Part shown: positions 1 through 9,007 of the stretch, one piece after another
Position numbering within the stretch: the first letter of the stretch is position 1
How the letters are laid out: the number at the start of each line of letters is the position of its first letter
Assembly: GCF_000012485.1 (NCBI RefSeq)
Contig: NC_007512.1
Location: 249,001-313,000 of the forward strand
From: Pelodictyon luteolum DSM 273
Lineage (GTDB): Bacteria; Bacteroidota; Chlorobiia; Chlorobiales; Chlorobiaceae
Length of the DNA stretch: 64,000 nt
Direction of reading: 5' to 3'
The notes under the pieces: model-generated
Told to the model about the DNA's origin: nothing
Seen by the model: only the letters and a program-made list of their open reading frames with translations
The model's database searches: none
Made by a program: the position numbers and the translations under genes

Positions 1-510
1 TTGTAGGGTGCGTAGGTGAAGATGACCGGTCCCTTTGTGAGCTTGGATAGGTTGGCGAACGCCTGGATGAACCCTTCGCTCGGGTAGTGGATGAGGACGT
101 CGAAGCAGACGACGGCGTCGTAGCTGCCGCTGACCGACTCGATGCTCTCCACCTGGAACTCCATATTGCCGGCTACGCCTGCCGCCGTGGCATCGGCTTT
201 GGTCTTTTCAACCATCTGGGAGGCGATGTCGGCCGATGTGACCCGGTAGCCCGCCTGTGCCAGCCGTATGCTGAAGAGTCCTGTTCCGCACCCGGCATCG
301 AGAATGTGCGCCCCTTTCGGGAGACCCAGCTGCTCTATCCACCCGAACGCCCTGTCCATCATCACTGCGTGCCCCTGGCGGACGGTGTTGCGGACGGTTG
401 AGAGTTTGTCGCTGCCGTAGATTGATGCCCAGCGCTGGTAGCCCTGGCCGTTGAAGTAGGAGCGAAGCATGTTCTTGTGTTCTTCAGCATTGAAAGAGGT
501 GCTGCTCATG
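1..510 (-). CDS. bchM: Mg-protoporphyrin IX methyltransferase BchM (C-terminus beyond window)
   Basis: The frame is open from an ATG at 510 down to base 1, giving the first 170 codons; the C-terminus lies outside the window. BchM transfers a methyl group from SAM to the 13-propionate of Mg-protoporphyrin IX, the step after Mg chelation. Visible is a class I SAM-binding motif (ILDAGCGTG) near residues 66-75, followed by an acidic residue in SADIA. An N-terminal region reading [14 protein letters not shown] resembles BchM/ChlM proteins. It lies 46 bp downstream of bchH on the same strand, so the two are probably cotranscribed, which fits the known interaction of BchH with BchM. No clear Shine-Dalgarno sequence is visible before the ATG. 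Confidence 0.9.
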
Positions 511-556
511 ATATGGGTGTTACGGGTTGAATGGTTGCAATGTTTCTGTTCGTTCG

Positions 557-3500
557 TTACGCCTTCTCTTCCTCGACGCCTTCAATGCGCGATTCCAGAT
601 CGGCATACAGGTTTCTGAGGGTTTCCAGTGTTCCTTCATCGGCCTGCCAGAACCCCCGTGAATTGGCTTCCAGGAGCCGGCCTGCCATTGCCATGGTTGC
701 ATGCGGGTTGAGATCTTTCAGCCGTGCAGCCATTTCGGGATCCTGCAGGTAGGTCTCGCTGACCCTGCTGTAGGTCCAGTTCTCCACTGCCGAGGCCGTC
801 GCGCTCCAGCCGTAGGTGTTGGAAAGGTGGGCTTCTATTTCCCGGACCCCTTCATACCCCTGGCTGAGCATGGCCTCATACCACTTCGGGTTGAGCAGCT
901 TGGTACGCGCTTCCAGCGACACCATTTTCTCCAGGGAGGTTATCCGCTGCCGGCCACCCGTTCCGCTGCTGTCGCCGACCATGATGGCGGGTCTGGCACT
1001 TGTGAGGCGCTCGACCGTTTTCGACACACCGCCAAGATACTCATAATAATGGTCAATATCCGAAATGCCGATTTCGGCGCTGTCGATATTCTGGTAGGCA
1101 AGGTTCACATGCTTCAGGGCTGAACGCAGCGCGTCCGGGCTTTCAGTCCACTCGCCCCGGGGAGTCAGCGCGAACCCTTTTCTCGATGTGAACGCCTCGG
1201 CCAGTTCATCGTCCCCTTCCCATGAACTGCTTTCAACAAGGTGGTTTACATTGGCGCCGTAGCTGCCCGGTGCGTTCGAGTAGAGGCGGTTCGAGGCCTC
1301 TTCGAAACTGCATCCCCGCTCCTCGATCTCCTGCAGCACGTGTTTGCGGATGAAGTTCATCTCCAAAGGTTCGTCCGCCGCGGCGGCGAGGCGTGCCGCG
1401 CGGTCGAGCAGGCGGACCTGCACCGAGAGGAGGTCCCTGAAGATGCCGCTGACGGTCATTACCGTGTCGATGCGCGGCCTGCCCAGTTCCTCGAGCCCGA
1501 TGAGCTCCACGTCGCTGATTTTGCCGAGTTCATCGGTTTTTGTTCGTGCCCCTAAGAGCGTGAGCGCCTGTGCAACGCCCTCGCCTCCGCTCTTGAGGTT
1601 GTCGGTGCCCCAGAGCACGAGCGCTATGGACTGCGGGTATGCCCCGTGTTCCAGGCGGTACTGCCGAAGCAGTTCTTCGGCCGACTGGCGGCCTGCCCTG
1701 GCGGCCTGCATGGATGGCATGGCGTAGGGGTCGAGGCTGTGGATGTTGCGGCCGGTGGGCACCACCCCCGGGTCGCGGACGAGGTCGTTTCCCGGAGAGG
1801 GAAGGACGTAGCGCCCGTCGAGAGCCCGGAGCAGGGACTCCAGCTCGGTGTTGATTGCAAGGTTCAGGATGATATCCTGCAGGAAACTCCAGAGGCCCTG
1901 CAGCTCGCCGGATTTGAGGCCGGCTTTTTCAAGCAGGTAGGCATCGGCTTCAGCAGCACGTACCGCCATGCTGCCCTCCAGAAGGTCCCGGACCGGGATG
2001 TTGCGTTCCCGGCCGGTCTCTCGGGTAATCCGGCCGGTGAAGCGCCGCACGGCCTCGCGGCTGATGGCGTGGAGTTCCTGCCACTCCTGCTGTGCCTTGC
2101 TTTCGGTATTTTTTTGTTCCTCGAGTGCTTGGTAGTCCAGATGGAGCTTTCCTGCGATGATTTCGGGAAGCGACTTGCCCTCCAGCGACGCCTGCGGGTG
2201 CGAGGCGATGAGGGCCAGCTGGTCGGCAAGGCTGTCGGGAGATGGAGCCTCGCCCATGACATGCAGGCCGAGCGGGATCATGCGCTCTTCAATCAGATAG
2301 AGTTCGCTTGCAAGGCGTGTAATGTATGCTTCGTCCTCCACCCCCTCGTCTCCTGCTTCAATGTCGGCCAGTCGGGCGAGTTCGCGGATTTCCATTGCAA
2401 GCTCGCCTGATGGGGCGGCGCGCCATGCGGCAACGAGGTCCCCGAGCTTGCGGAGCTCCCGATAGAGACCGGCCTGTTCGAGTGGCGGAGCCAGATAGCT
2501 CACAAGGGTGGCCATGCCGCGGCGTCGGGCGATGGCGCCTTCGCTCGGGTTGTTGACCGAATAGCAGTAGAAGTTCGGCAGAGCGCCGATCAGCCGTTTC
2601 GGCCAGCAGGACGCACTGAGCCCTACCTGTTTGCCTGGCATGAACTCCAGTGCTCCGTGTGTACCGAAGTGGACCACCGCGTCGGCCTGGAACTGGTGTT
2701 CGAGCCAGGTGTAGAAGGCAGCGAATGCATGGTTCGGTGCGGCGTCTTTTGCCATGAGGAGGCGCATCGGGTCTCGTTCATAGCCGAAGCTCGGCTGCTG
2801 GCCGATGAAGATGTTTCCGAGCTGGCAGCCGAGGATATGGAACTGCCTGCGGTCGTTGAGGATCTCGCCCGGCGCATCGCCCCAGAACGCTTCGATCTCT
2901 TCATATGCAGGAAACAGGCGCCGGTAGTCCTCTACCGGGAGGTGGGCACCGACATTGCCGTCTGTGCCGTAGATGAGACGGTTGCCTTCCAGCAGGCGGT
3001 CCCTGAGTGCCTCAACGGATGGTGGGACGTCAACGCTGTACCCTTCTGCCTGCATTTTCAGCAGCAGGCGATGAAGGCTCTCAAAGACATTGAGAAAGGC
3101 TGCCGTGCCTGCGTTGCCGAGGTTCGGCGGGAAGTTGAAGAGAACGATTGCAACCTTTTTTTCTGCGTTCGTTGCCGCCTTGAGCCGGAGGAAGCGCTCT
3201 ATACGCCCGGTGATGAGCCGGATTTCGGGCTTGAGGGGCAGGCTGCGGTCGCTCGAGGCCCCGGTGCCGGCATAGACCTGCGGCTCGATGGTCCCGTCAA
3301 GTTCGGTAACGGAAACGCTGAGTGCTGTCTGGAGGGGTGTGAGCCCGAGACTGCCTTCCTTCCACTGCTCCACGGGCTGGAAGGAGAGCGGTATGAGGTT
3401 CAGGCAGGGCACGTCAAGCTGGCGGAGCATGTCGACGGCATCCTGGGCGCGGTTCTCGGCCGGACCCCCGACAAGTGAAAACCCTGTTGCGTTTATAAGG

Positions 3501-4402
3501 AGTGCCGGACGGATGGCGCCCGGAATCTCGGGATGGAAGAACCGGCTGAGGGCGGGGCGGAAGTCGAGCCCGCCGGTGTATGCGAGGCATGTTTTGATGC
3601 CCTTTTCTTCAAAGGAGCGGAGCAGGTACTCGATATGGTCCATGTTCCGGCTGAGCACGGTCGAGCGCATCGTGAGGATGGCCACCGGCCCTTTCACGAG
3701 TTCCGGGCGGTGCTTCTTCTGCCACTCGAGGAACTCGTGCGCACTCTGGAACTCTTCTTTCGAGTCGGGATGGAAGAGCGCCGTATCGGGGTAGAAGAGC
3801 GGATCTGCCTGCGGCAGCTTCCCTTTCCATCCTTCGGCGTAGCGGTCTATGAGGAGCGAAAGGAACCCTTCCATGTTCTCTCTCGATCCGTTCAGCCAGA
3901 ACTGGTGCGCGGAAATGAAGGTGTGGATGTCGCGCGCTTTTCCGGGCAGATGCTTCAGGAGCCGGCTGGCGTTGCGCACAAGCGCAAGCTGGCGCTGGCT
4001 TTCGCCGCCGCTGTGTTTCGGCTTGAGCTTGTCTGTCCACTGCTTGAAAAATCCCGGAGGTCCCTGCTGTTCCTTTTTCGGTTTCCGGAGGGAAAAGCGG
4101 CCGAGACGCGTTTGGTTCACGAGCGCGGGGTTGCTCGTAATCATGCAGACCGGGCAGGAGAGCGGTTCGAGCAGCATTTCAAGCGGACGCACAATCTCTT
4201 CGCTGAAGAGCATGGAGCCGAACACGAAGTCAGCCCGGGGGAGTGCACCGCGGAGCTCTTCCCAGAGCTGGGGGCTGTTGTGGAGGCCGAGGCTGAACAC
4301 CGATACCTCAAGGTCGGTCTTGAAGCGGCGGTTCAACTCGCCGGCCGCTGCCCTCAGCGTACCGGTGTTGGTGGCTTCCATAGTCAGAAATACGAAATGC
4401 AT
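557..4402 (-). CDS. bchH: Magnesium chelatase large subunit BchH
   Basis: This 1281-residue protein belongs to the BchH/CobN family, the porphyrin-binding subunit that inserts Mg2+ into protoporphyrin IX together with BchI and BchD. The core motif [15 protein letters not shown] followed by NNPSEG and a LDPYAMPS segment is typical of true BchH proteins. The frame extends upstream to 4447, but the internal ATG at 4402 (MHFVFL) begins the conserved region and is preferred; no good ribosome site decides this. Directly downstream is bchM. Of the two paralogs in this window, this one has the core motif closest to BchH of purple bacteria and cyanobacteria. My recollection of the C. tepidum order (bchM-bchH-small gene-bchS) supports the name, but the paralog assignment is an inference. 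Confidence 0.9.
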   Translation of the reverse strand: MHFVFLTMEATNTGTLRAAAGELNRRFKTDLEVSVFSLGLHNSPQLWEELRGALPRADFVFGSMLFSEEIVRPLEMLLEPLSCPVCMITSNPALVNQTRLGRFSLRKPKKEQQGPPGFFKQWTDKLKPKHSGGESQRQLALVRNASRLLKHLPGKARDIHTFISAHQFWLNGSRENMEGFLSLLIDRYAEGWKGKLPQADPLFYPDTALFHPDSKEEFQSAHEFLEWQKKHRPELVKGPVAILTMRSTVLSRNMDHIEYLLRSFEEKGIKTCLAYTGGLDFRPALSRFFHPEIPGAIRPALLINATGFSLVGGPAENRAQDAVDMLRQLDVPCLNLIPLSFQPVEQWKEGSLGLTPLQTALSVSVTELDGTIEPQVYAGTGASSDRSLPLKPEIRLITGRIERFLRLKAATNAEKKVAIVLFNFPPNLGNAGTAAFLNVFESLHRLLLKMQAEGYSVDVPPSVEALRDRLLEGNRLIYGTDGNVGAHLPVEDYRRLFPAYEEIEAFWGDAPGEILNDRRQFHILGCQLGNIFIGQQPSFGYERDPMRLLMAKDAAPNHAFAAFYTWLEHQFQADAVVHFGTHGALEFMPGKQVGLSASCWPKRLIGALPNFYCYSVNNPSEGAIARRRGMATLVSYLAPPLEQAGLYRELRKLGDLVAAWRAAPSGELAMEIRELARLADIEAGDEGVEDEAYITRLASELYLIEERMIPLGLHVMGEAPSPDSLADQLALIASHPQASLEGKSLPEIIAGKLHLDYQALEEQKNTESKAQQEWQELHAISREAVRRFTGRITRETGRERNIPVRDLLEGSMAVRAAEADAYLLEKAGLKSGELQGLWSFLQDIILNLAINTELESLLRALDGRYVLPSPGNDLVRDPGVVPTGRNIHSLDPYAMPSMQAARAGRQSAEELLRQYRLEHGAYPQSIALVLWGTDNLKSGGEGVAQALTLLGARTKTDELGKISDVELIGLEELGRPRIDTVMTVSGIFRDLLSVQVRLLDRAARLAAAADEPLEMNFIRKHVLQEIEERGCSFEEASNRLYSNAPGSYGANVNHLVESSSWEGDDELAEAFTSRKGFALTPRGEWTESPDALRSALKHVNLAYQNIDSAEIGISDIDHYYEYLGGVSKTVERLTSARPAIMVGDSSGTGGRQRITSLEKMVSLEARTKLLNPKWYEAMLSQGYEGVREIEAHLSNTYGWSATASAVENWTYSRVSETYLQDPEMAARLKDLNPHATMAMAGRLLEANSRGFWQADEGTLETLRNLYADLESRIEGVEEEKA

Positions 4403-4527
4403 AGATACTGCCGGTAAATAAACATGATGGCCGCATGCGGGCCGCATTCATTTATGGTCTCGGAATGGTGTGCCTGTCTCCATTGCAGCGGGTGATGATG
4501 CCCTGTGGAGTGAGGCGCGGGAGGGTA

Positions 4528-4953
4528 TCAGATCAAAAGGACAGGGTTTTCCTGCAGGAGGTTCGCCGGGAGAGCTATTGCTCTTCGAAACGCGGGGATA
4601 CGGGTAAGGGCTGGTTGGGCCTGAGGGATAATGGTGGTCCCGGTCGTTACAGCTGAGGTTCGGGTGCCGGGTTCTGTTTGTTCAGCATGTGTCGGGATCT
4701 CGCTGGAAGACAGCGCTTCCTGAAGAGAGAGCTCCAGGCATTCCGGCTGCAGTATTGCCGCACGGGAGAGCAGGGTTGCTTCAAACGCAGCGGCGGTGGC
4801 GGCATGCTGCTGGCGGACCTTTTCTTTCGAGCGGGATCCGAAGGTGCTGGTTTTGAAGAGAAGGCCGAATCCGAGCACAGAGATCCCGAAGAAGAGGAGG
4901 ATCTCGAAAAAGCGCCATGCGCTCCTGAAAATGTTCGGTCTGCGTGTCGGCAT
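4528..4953 (-). CDS. Small membrane protein between two BchH paralogs (hypothetical)
   Basis: A 141-residue frame lies between the two chelatase large-subunit genes on the same strand. It has one strong hydrophobic segment at about residues 14-33, preceded by basic residues, then a hydrophilic tail rich in Ala, Ser, Thr and Glu. I do not recognise a family. It starts about 50 bp after the terminator that follows the upstream paralog and ends 125 bp before bchH. A one-pass topology with the basic end inside is likely. Function is unknown; the position suggests a role in, or regulation of, tetrapyrrole synthesis, but that is association only. Its codon reality is less certain than its neighbours'. 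Confidence 0.5.
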   Translation of the reverse strand: MPTRRPNIFRSAWRFFEILLFFGISVLGFGLLFKTSTFGSRSKEKVRQQHAATAAAFEATLLSRAAILQPECLELSLQEALSSSEIPTHAEQTEPGTRTSAVTTGTTIIPQAQPALTRIPAFRRAIALPANLLQENPVLLI

Positions 4954-5004
4954 CGATGGATGGTATTAAGAGCCAATATACCATGCCTGCCGCTAAAAAC
5001 GAAA

Positions 5005-5027
5005 CCGGGCCCCTTTCTGGGGCCCGG
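5005..5027 (-). terminator. Intrinsic terminator after the second BchH paralog
   Basis: A perfect 9-bp GC-rich stem (ccgggcccc / ggggcccgg) with a 5-base loop lies 8 bp past the stop of the 5036-8839 gene. Read leftwards it is followed by a T-rich run (TTTCGTTTTT). It should stop or attenuate transcription before the small membrane protein and bchH. Confidence 0.8.
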
Positions 5028-5035
5028 CAGTTCGC

Positions 5036-8000
5036 TTATACCTCGATGCCTTCCAGGCGGTCTTCAAGGTCGGAGTATATCTCCTGGAGCTTGTCGATCA
5101 TGTCCGGATCAGCGTTCCACATGCCGCGTCCGCTTGCTTCGAGCATGCGGCCGACGATGTTCTTGAAGGCCTTGGGGTTCGCCTTCATGAGCCGGTCGCG
5201 CATGTTCGGGTCGAAGGCGTAGGTCTCTGCGGCTTCTTTGTAGACCCAGTCGTCGACACCCTTGGTGACGGCGTCCCAGCCGAGCATGTAGGTGAAGCGG
5301 TTGCTGATTTCGGCGGCTCCGCTGTGGCCCTGCTCGAGCATCGTCTCGAACCATTTCGGGTTGAGGAGCTTCGTGCGGAACTCCACCTTCAGCGCCTTGT
5401 CTGCGTCGTCGATCTTAACGTCCGCCGTAAAGGTCTCCACATAGTTGAGCTTCACGTTGTCGCCCTTCGGGTTGCGGCGGCGTGCGGAGAGCTGCAGCGC
5501 TCCGGAGGAGGAGAAGTAGCGGTCTATGTCGGAAATGCCGAACTCCGCGGAGTCGACCTGCTGCACCACCCGGTCGACGGTGCCGAGCAGTCCTTTCAGG
5601 ATGTCGGTCTGCTGGTCGCCATAGCGGTTTCCGCCGTATGCGAATCCGGTGCGTTTGACGAACATGTCGTCGAGGTCCTGCTCCGTTTCCCATGCCGAGT
5701 CTTCCACCAGCTCTTCGACCTGTGAACCATATGAGCCGGGAGCCTGGGTGAAGAGGCGTGAAGTTGCGGCTTCGAAGTCGGCGCCGTTCTGCATGGCGAT
5801 GTCGACATGTTTCTTGATGTGGTTCATCTCATGGGTCTCATCAGCCTTGGCGGCATCCTTCACCAGCTTGTCGAGATGGTCGACGAGCACGCCGAAGGTG
5901 TCGCGGAAGATGGAGCTGATCTGGATGAGCACGTCGATGCGCGGCCTCTTGAGCTTTTCGAGCGGAATGAGCGCGTAGTGGCTGATCTTGCCCTGTGCAT
6001 CGTATGCCGGTTCGGCTCCCATCAGGTGGATGATCACCGCGACGGCTTCACCCTTGCTCTTGATGGTGTCGAGGCCCCAGAGAACCTGGGCGATGCTTTC
6101 GGGGTACTCGCCGTTGTTCTCTTCCACATGGCGCTGCAGGATGCTGTCGGCAATCTGCTTGCCACGTTTGAAAGCCAGTTCGGAAGGAATGCGCCACGGG
6201 TCGATGGCGTGGATGTTGCGTCCGGTAGGCAGAATGCCTGCGCCGTCGCGTACAAGGTCGCCGCCGGGGCCCGAGGGGAGGTACCCGCCGGAGAGCGCAT
6301 GCACGAAGCTACGCATCTCTCCGCTGTTGTCCTCAAGGGCGGTTTTCATCGCAAGACCCTCTTTCAGCGATTCGTTGATGGCTTCAGCCATCTCTTTTGA
6401 AACCTGCGCTCCTCCGGTCAGGGTGCTGAACACCGATGCCGGATTGCCGCGTTCGAAAATGGTTCCGGAAATGAAGTCGCGGGTATGTCCGTCCACCCGT
6501 TCGCGTACCTGCATGGCGGCTGACTCGCCTTTCCTTGCCCGGGTGGCGAGGGTTGCGTAGTCGCCGTAGGTTCCGTTTTCGCCGATGGCCTGCAGGATGA
6601 TGGAGGGCAGTGACTTCTCGTTGCCGCGCACCTTCAGGTACTCGGTGATGGTGGTCACCTGGGTCTCAAGCTGGGGGGTTGCGCCGAACACGTGCAGCGA
6701 ATTGGAGATCAGTCGACCCTCAAGCTCCATCATGTAGGTGTAGAGGCGGCTGATGTACTCCTGGAACGCTTCCCCCTCAACCCTCGGGCAGTCGTCGGTC
6801 AGGTTGAGCTGGCGGGCCTTGTCGATGATGGCCTCTTCGGTCTCCACGTCGACGATTTTCTCGAGGCCGCGCTCCCTGTAGTCGTTCAGCATCTCCTTGA
6901 ACGCGGGCAGCTCCTTGTAGAGGCCGGCGCGGGCAAGCGGGGGGATGTTGTGCGAAATCATGGTCGCATACCCGCGGCGCTTGGCGATGTTGGCTTCGCT
7001 GGGGTTGTTTATCGGGTAGATGTAGAAATGCGGAACCTCGCCGAGCAGCGCATCGGGCCAGCAGTCACCGGTGACGCCGAGCTGCAGGCCGGGCATCCAT
7101 TCAACGGTGCCGTGCATGCCGACATGAATCATTGCGTTGGCCCCGAACTCACGGCTGATCCAGCGGTAGAATGCGATGTACTGGTGGTGCGGGGTGTTCT
7201 CCTTGTCGAAGAGCAGGCGCATCGGGTCGCCCTGTATGCCGAGGCGCGGCTGCACACCGATGAACACGTTGCCGAACTGGATGCCGCCGATGAACAGCCG
7301 GTCCGGTCCGACGGGGACGATGTCACCCGGGAACCCGTTCCAGCGGCCTTCGATACGCTCGCGCTCGCGGTCGGTGGTGATGCGGTTGAAGATTTCGCGG
7401 TCGATCGAGAAGCAGTCCTGCTCGTGGGCCTGGATTTCGTAGTCGGTGGCGCGATCAAGCATGGCGAGCATGGCTTCCGGTGATTCCGGGAGTTCGCCGA
7501 CATTGTATCCCTCGTCTTTCAGTTTCAGGAGCATGGCGTAGACGCTCTTCGGTACGTCGAGCAGTGCCGCGCTTGCTTTCTTGCCCATGCCGGGCGGGTA
7601 GTCGTAGACCACGAACGCGACTTTCTTCTCGCTGTTCGGCATGTGACGGAGGTCAGAGAACTTCTTTGCAATGAGGGAGAGGCGGTCGAGGCGGTCCTGC
7701 ACCGTGTGCAGGCGGCCGTCCTTGATGGCGCCGAGCACGACGGGACAGACCGCGCCGTCCATTTCGGGAAGCGAGTAGGTCATGGCCGACTGCAGCGGTA
7801 CCACGCCCTCTTTCTTCCATGAATTCACATCCTGGATGAAGAGCGGCTGGGCCACAACGTAGGGTGCGTCGATTTTCTGGAGGATCTCGTCACGCGCAGC
7901 GGCTGAGGCTCCCGGGGTGGTCGCACCGGCAGGGCCGCCGACGAACCCGAATCCCATCATATTGACGAGCATGTCGACATTGCCATGCGTAAACCACTCT

Positions 8001-8839
8001 CTTGCAGCCACATGTCCTTCCACACCCATCACGAACACCGGCAGGGGATTGAGGCCCCGTGACTCGATGGCGCGGATGGTGTTGTCGATATATTCCTTCT
8101 CCTGCAACAGGTGCTTGCGGAAGAAGAGCATGGCGATGTTGCGCCTTTTGGCTGATGCCTTGTCGTGTTTGTGCAGCCACTTCTCATAGTGGTGCAGATC
8201 TTTCATGTATTCCGGGGCGTCGGGATGGTAGAAGCCCATGGTGGGGACCTCCTGCACCTTCTCGGCCTTCACGCCCACTTCGAAGTATTCTGCCATGATG
8301 TAGTTGAACATCCCGGCGAGGTTCTCCGCAGTCGGATGCATCCAGTAGGTATAGACCTGCATCCAGTTCTTGAAATCCTTTGCTTTCTTCGGAATCAAGG
8401 GCAGCATGGTCCGCATGATCTTCAGCAGCTTCATGTAGCCATAGAGCGCGTCTTCGTCGCGGCCCTTAACCAGCATCTTGGCAACCTTCTTCACGATGTC
8501 CGGCATGCCTCCGCCGTCTCCTGATACCACGTACGTACCCACCTTCGTCATCTGCATCACTTCAGGCATCGACTCATAGGCAAACACGGTCTTGACCTTC
8601 GAGGCTTTCAGCTGCTCTTCGAGCCAGTCGGCCTGTCCCTTGAACTGGATGAGGGTGGTGAAAACGCAGTCCGCATTGCGGATTGCTTCGGCGGCTTCGG
8701 GGTTCTGGTGTTCGAGATCCTGATCGGTCCATTGGGTCAGTTCAGCATGGGCGGAAATCATATCACTGACCTCGCGCCAGACCCTCTGGTTGCATTGCTC
8801 CATCCCGACGACTGCTGCGATTCTGATTTTATCGTGCAT
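5036..8839 (-). CDS. bchS: BchH-family magnesium chelatase large-subunit paralog (probably BchS)
   Basis: This 1267-residue protein is a second BchH/CobN-type large subunit. It keeps the family core but with changes: VGMHGTVEWMPG replaces the usual [12 protein letters not shown], and LDPYAMPS becomes IDPWRIPS. Green sulfur bacteria have three such paralogs (BchH, BchS, BchT), and published work links the extra copies to regulation or flux toward chlorosome BChl c. The ATG at 8839 (MHDKIRIAAV) begins the conserved region; the frame extends to 8896 but those residues look non-conserved. The gene ends at a strong terminator. I infer BchS from its position in the bchM-bchH-x-bchS order; BchT remains possible. 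The BchH-family call itself is firm. Confidence 0.85.
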   Translation of the reverse strand: MHDKIRIAAVVGMEQCNQRVWREVSDMISAHAELTQWTDQDLEHQNPEAAEAIRNADCVFTTLIQFKGQADWLEEQLKASKVKTVFAYESMPEVMQMTKVGTYVVSGDGGGMPDIVKKVAKMLVKGRDEDALYGYMKLLKIMRTMLPLIPKKAKDFKNWMQVYTYWMHPTAENLAGMFNYIMAEYFEVGVKAEKVQEVPTMGFYHPDAPEYMKDLHHYEKWLHKHDKASAKRRNIAMLFFRKHLLQEKEYIDNTIRAIESRGLNPLPVFVMGVEGHVAAREWFTHGNVDMLVNMMGFGFVGGPAGATTPGASAAARDEILQKIDAPYVVAQPLFIQDVNSWKKEGVVPLQSAMTYSLPEMDGAVCPVVLGAIKDGRLHTVQDRLDRLSLIAKKFSDLRHMPNSEKKVAFVVYDYPPGMGKKASAALLDVPKSVYAMLLKLKDEGYNVGELPESPEAMLAMLDRATDYEIQAHEQDCFSIDREIFNRITTDRERERIEGRWNGFPGDIVPVGPDRLFIGGIQFGNVFIGVQPRLGIQGDPMRLLFDKENTPHHQYIAFYRWISREFGANAMIHVGMHGTVEWMPGLQLGVTGDCWPDALLGEVPHFYIYPINNPSEANIAKRRGYATMISHNIPPLARAGLYKELPAFKEMLNDYRERGLEKIVDVETEEAIIDKARQLNLTDDCPRVEGEAFQEYISRLYTYMMELEGRLISNSLHVFGATPQLETQVTTITEYLKVRGNEKSLPSIILQAIGENGTYGDYATLATRARKGESAAMQVRERVDGHTRDFISGTIFERGNPASVFSTLTGGAQVSKEMAEAINESLKEGLAMKTALEDNSGEMRSFVHALSGGYLPSGPGGDLVRDGAGILPTGRNIHAIDPWRIPSELAFKRGKQIADSILQRHVEENNGEYPESIAQVLWGLDTIKSKGEAVAVIIHLMGAEPAYDAQGKISHYALIPLEKLKRPRIDVLIQISSIFRDTFGVLVDHLDKLVKDAAKADETHEMNHIKKHVDIAMQNGADFEAATSRLFTQAPGSYGSQVEELVEDSAWETEQDLDDMFVKRTGFAYGGNRYGDQQTDILKGLLGTVDRVVQQVDSAEFGISDIDRYFSSSGALQLSARRRNPKGDNVKLNYVETFTADVKIDDADKALKVEFRTKLLNPKWFETMLEQGHSGAAEISNRFTYMLGWDAVTKGVDDWVYKEAAETYAFDPNMRDRLMKANPKAFKNIVGRMLEASGRGMWNADPDMIDKLQEIYSDLEDRLEGIEV

Positions 8840-8924
8840 AAAAGTAACTGAAGATGTGCTGTGAATGTGGTTGTACAGGACTCGGAAATGTAACAAAATC
8901 CTGCGACGATTGCTAACAGTTAAA

Positions 8925-8957
8925 AAGCCAGCCCCTCCGTAGCGGAAGGGCTGGCTT
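8925..8957 (-). terminator. Intrinsic terminator of the TonB receptor gene
   Basis: An inverted repeat with arms aagccagccc and gggctggctt around a short loop lies 50 bp beyond the receptor stop codon. On the minus strand the stem is followed by TTTAA, so it fits an intrinsic terminator for the receptor and insulates the chelatase operon from upstream transcription. Confidence 0.8.
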
Positions 8958-9007
8958 GATGAAGATAGAAGAACACGGGAATCCCGGAGGATCGTTCCCG
9001 ATAGAGA

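Noticed and set aside
3533-4417. Long plus-strand frame (294 codons) inside bchH
   Set aside because: Antisense shadow; the minus-strand frame carries the BchH family motifs throughout.
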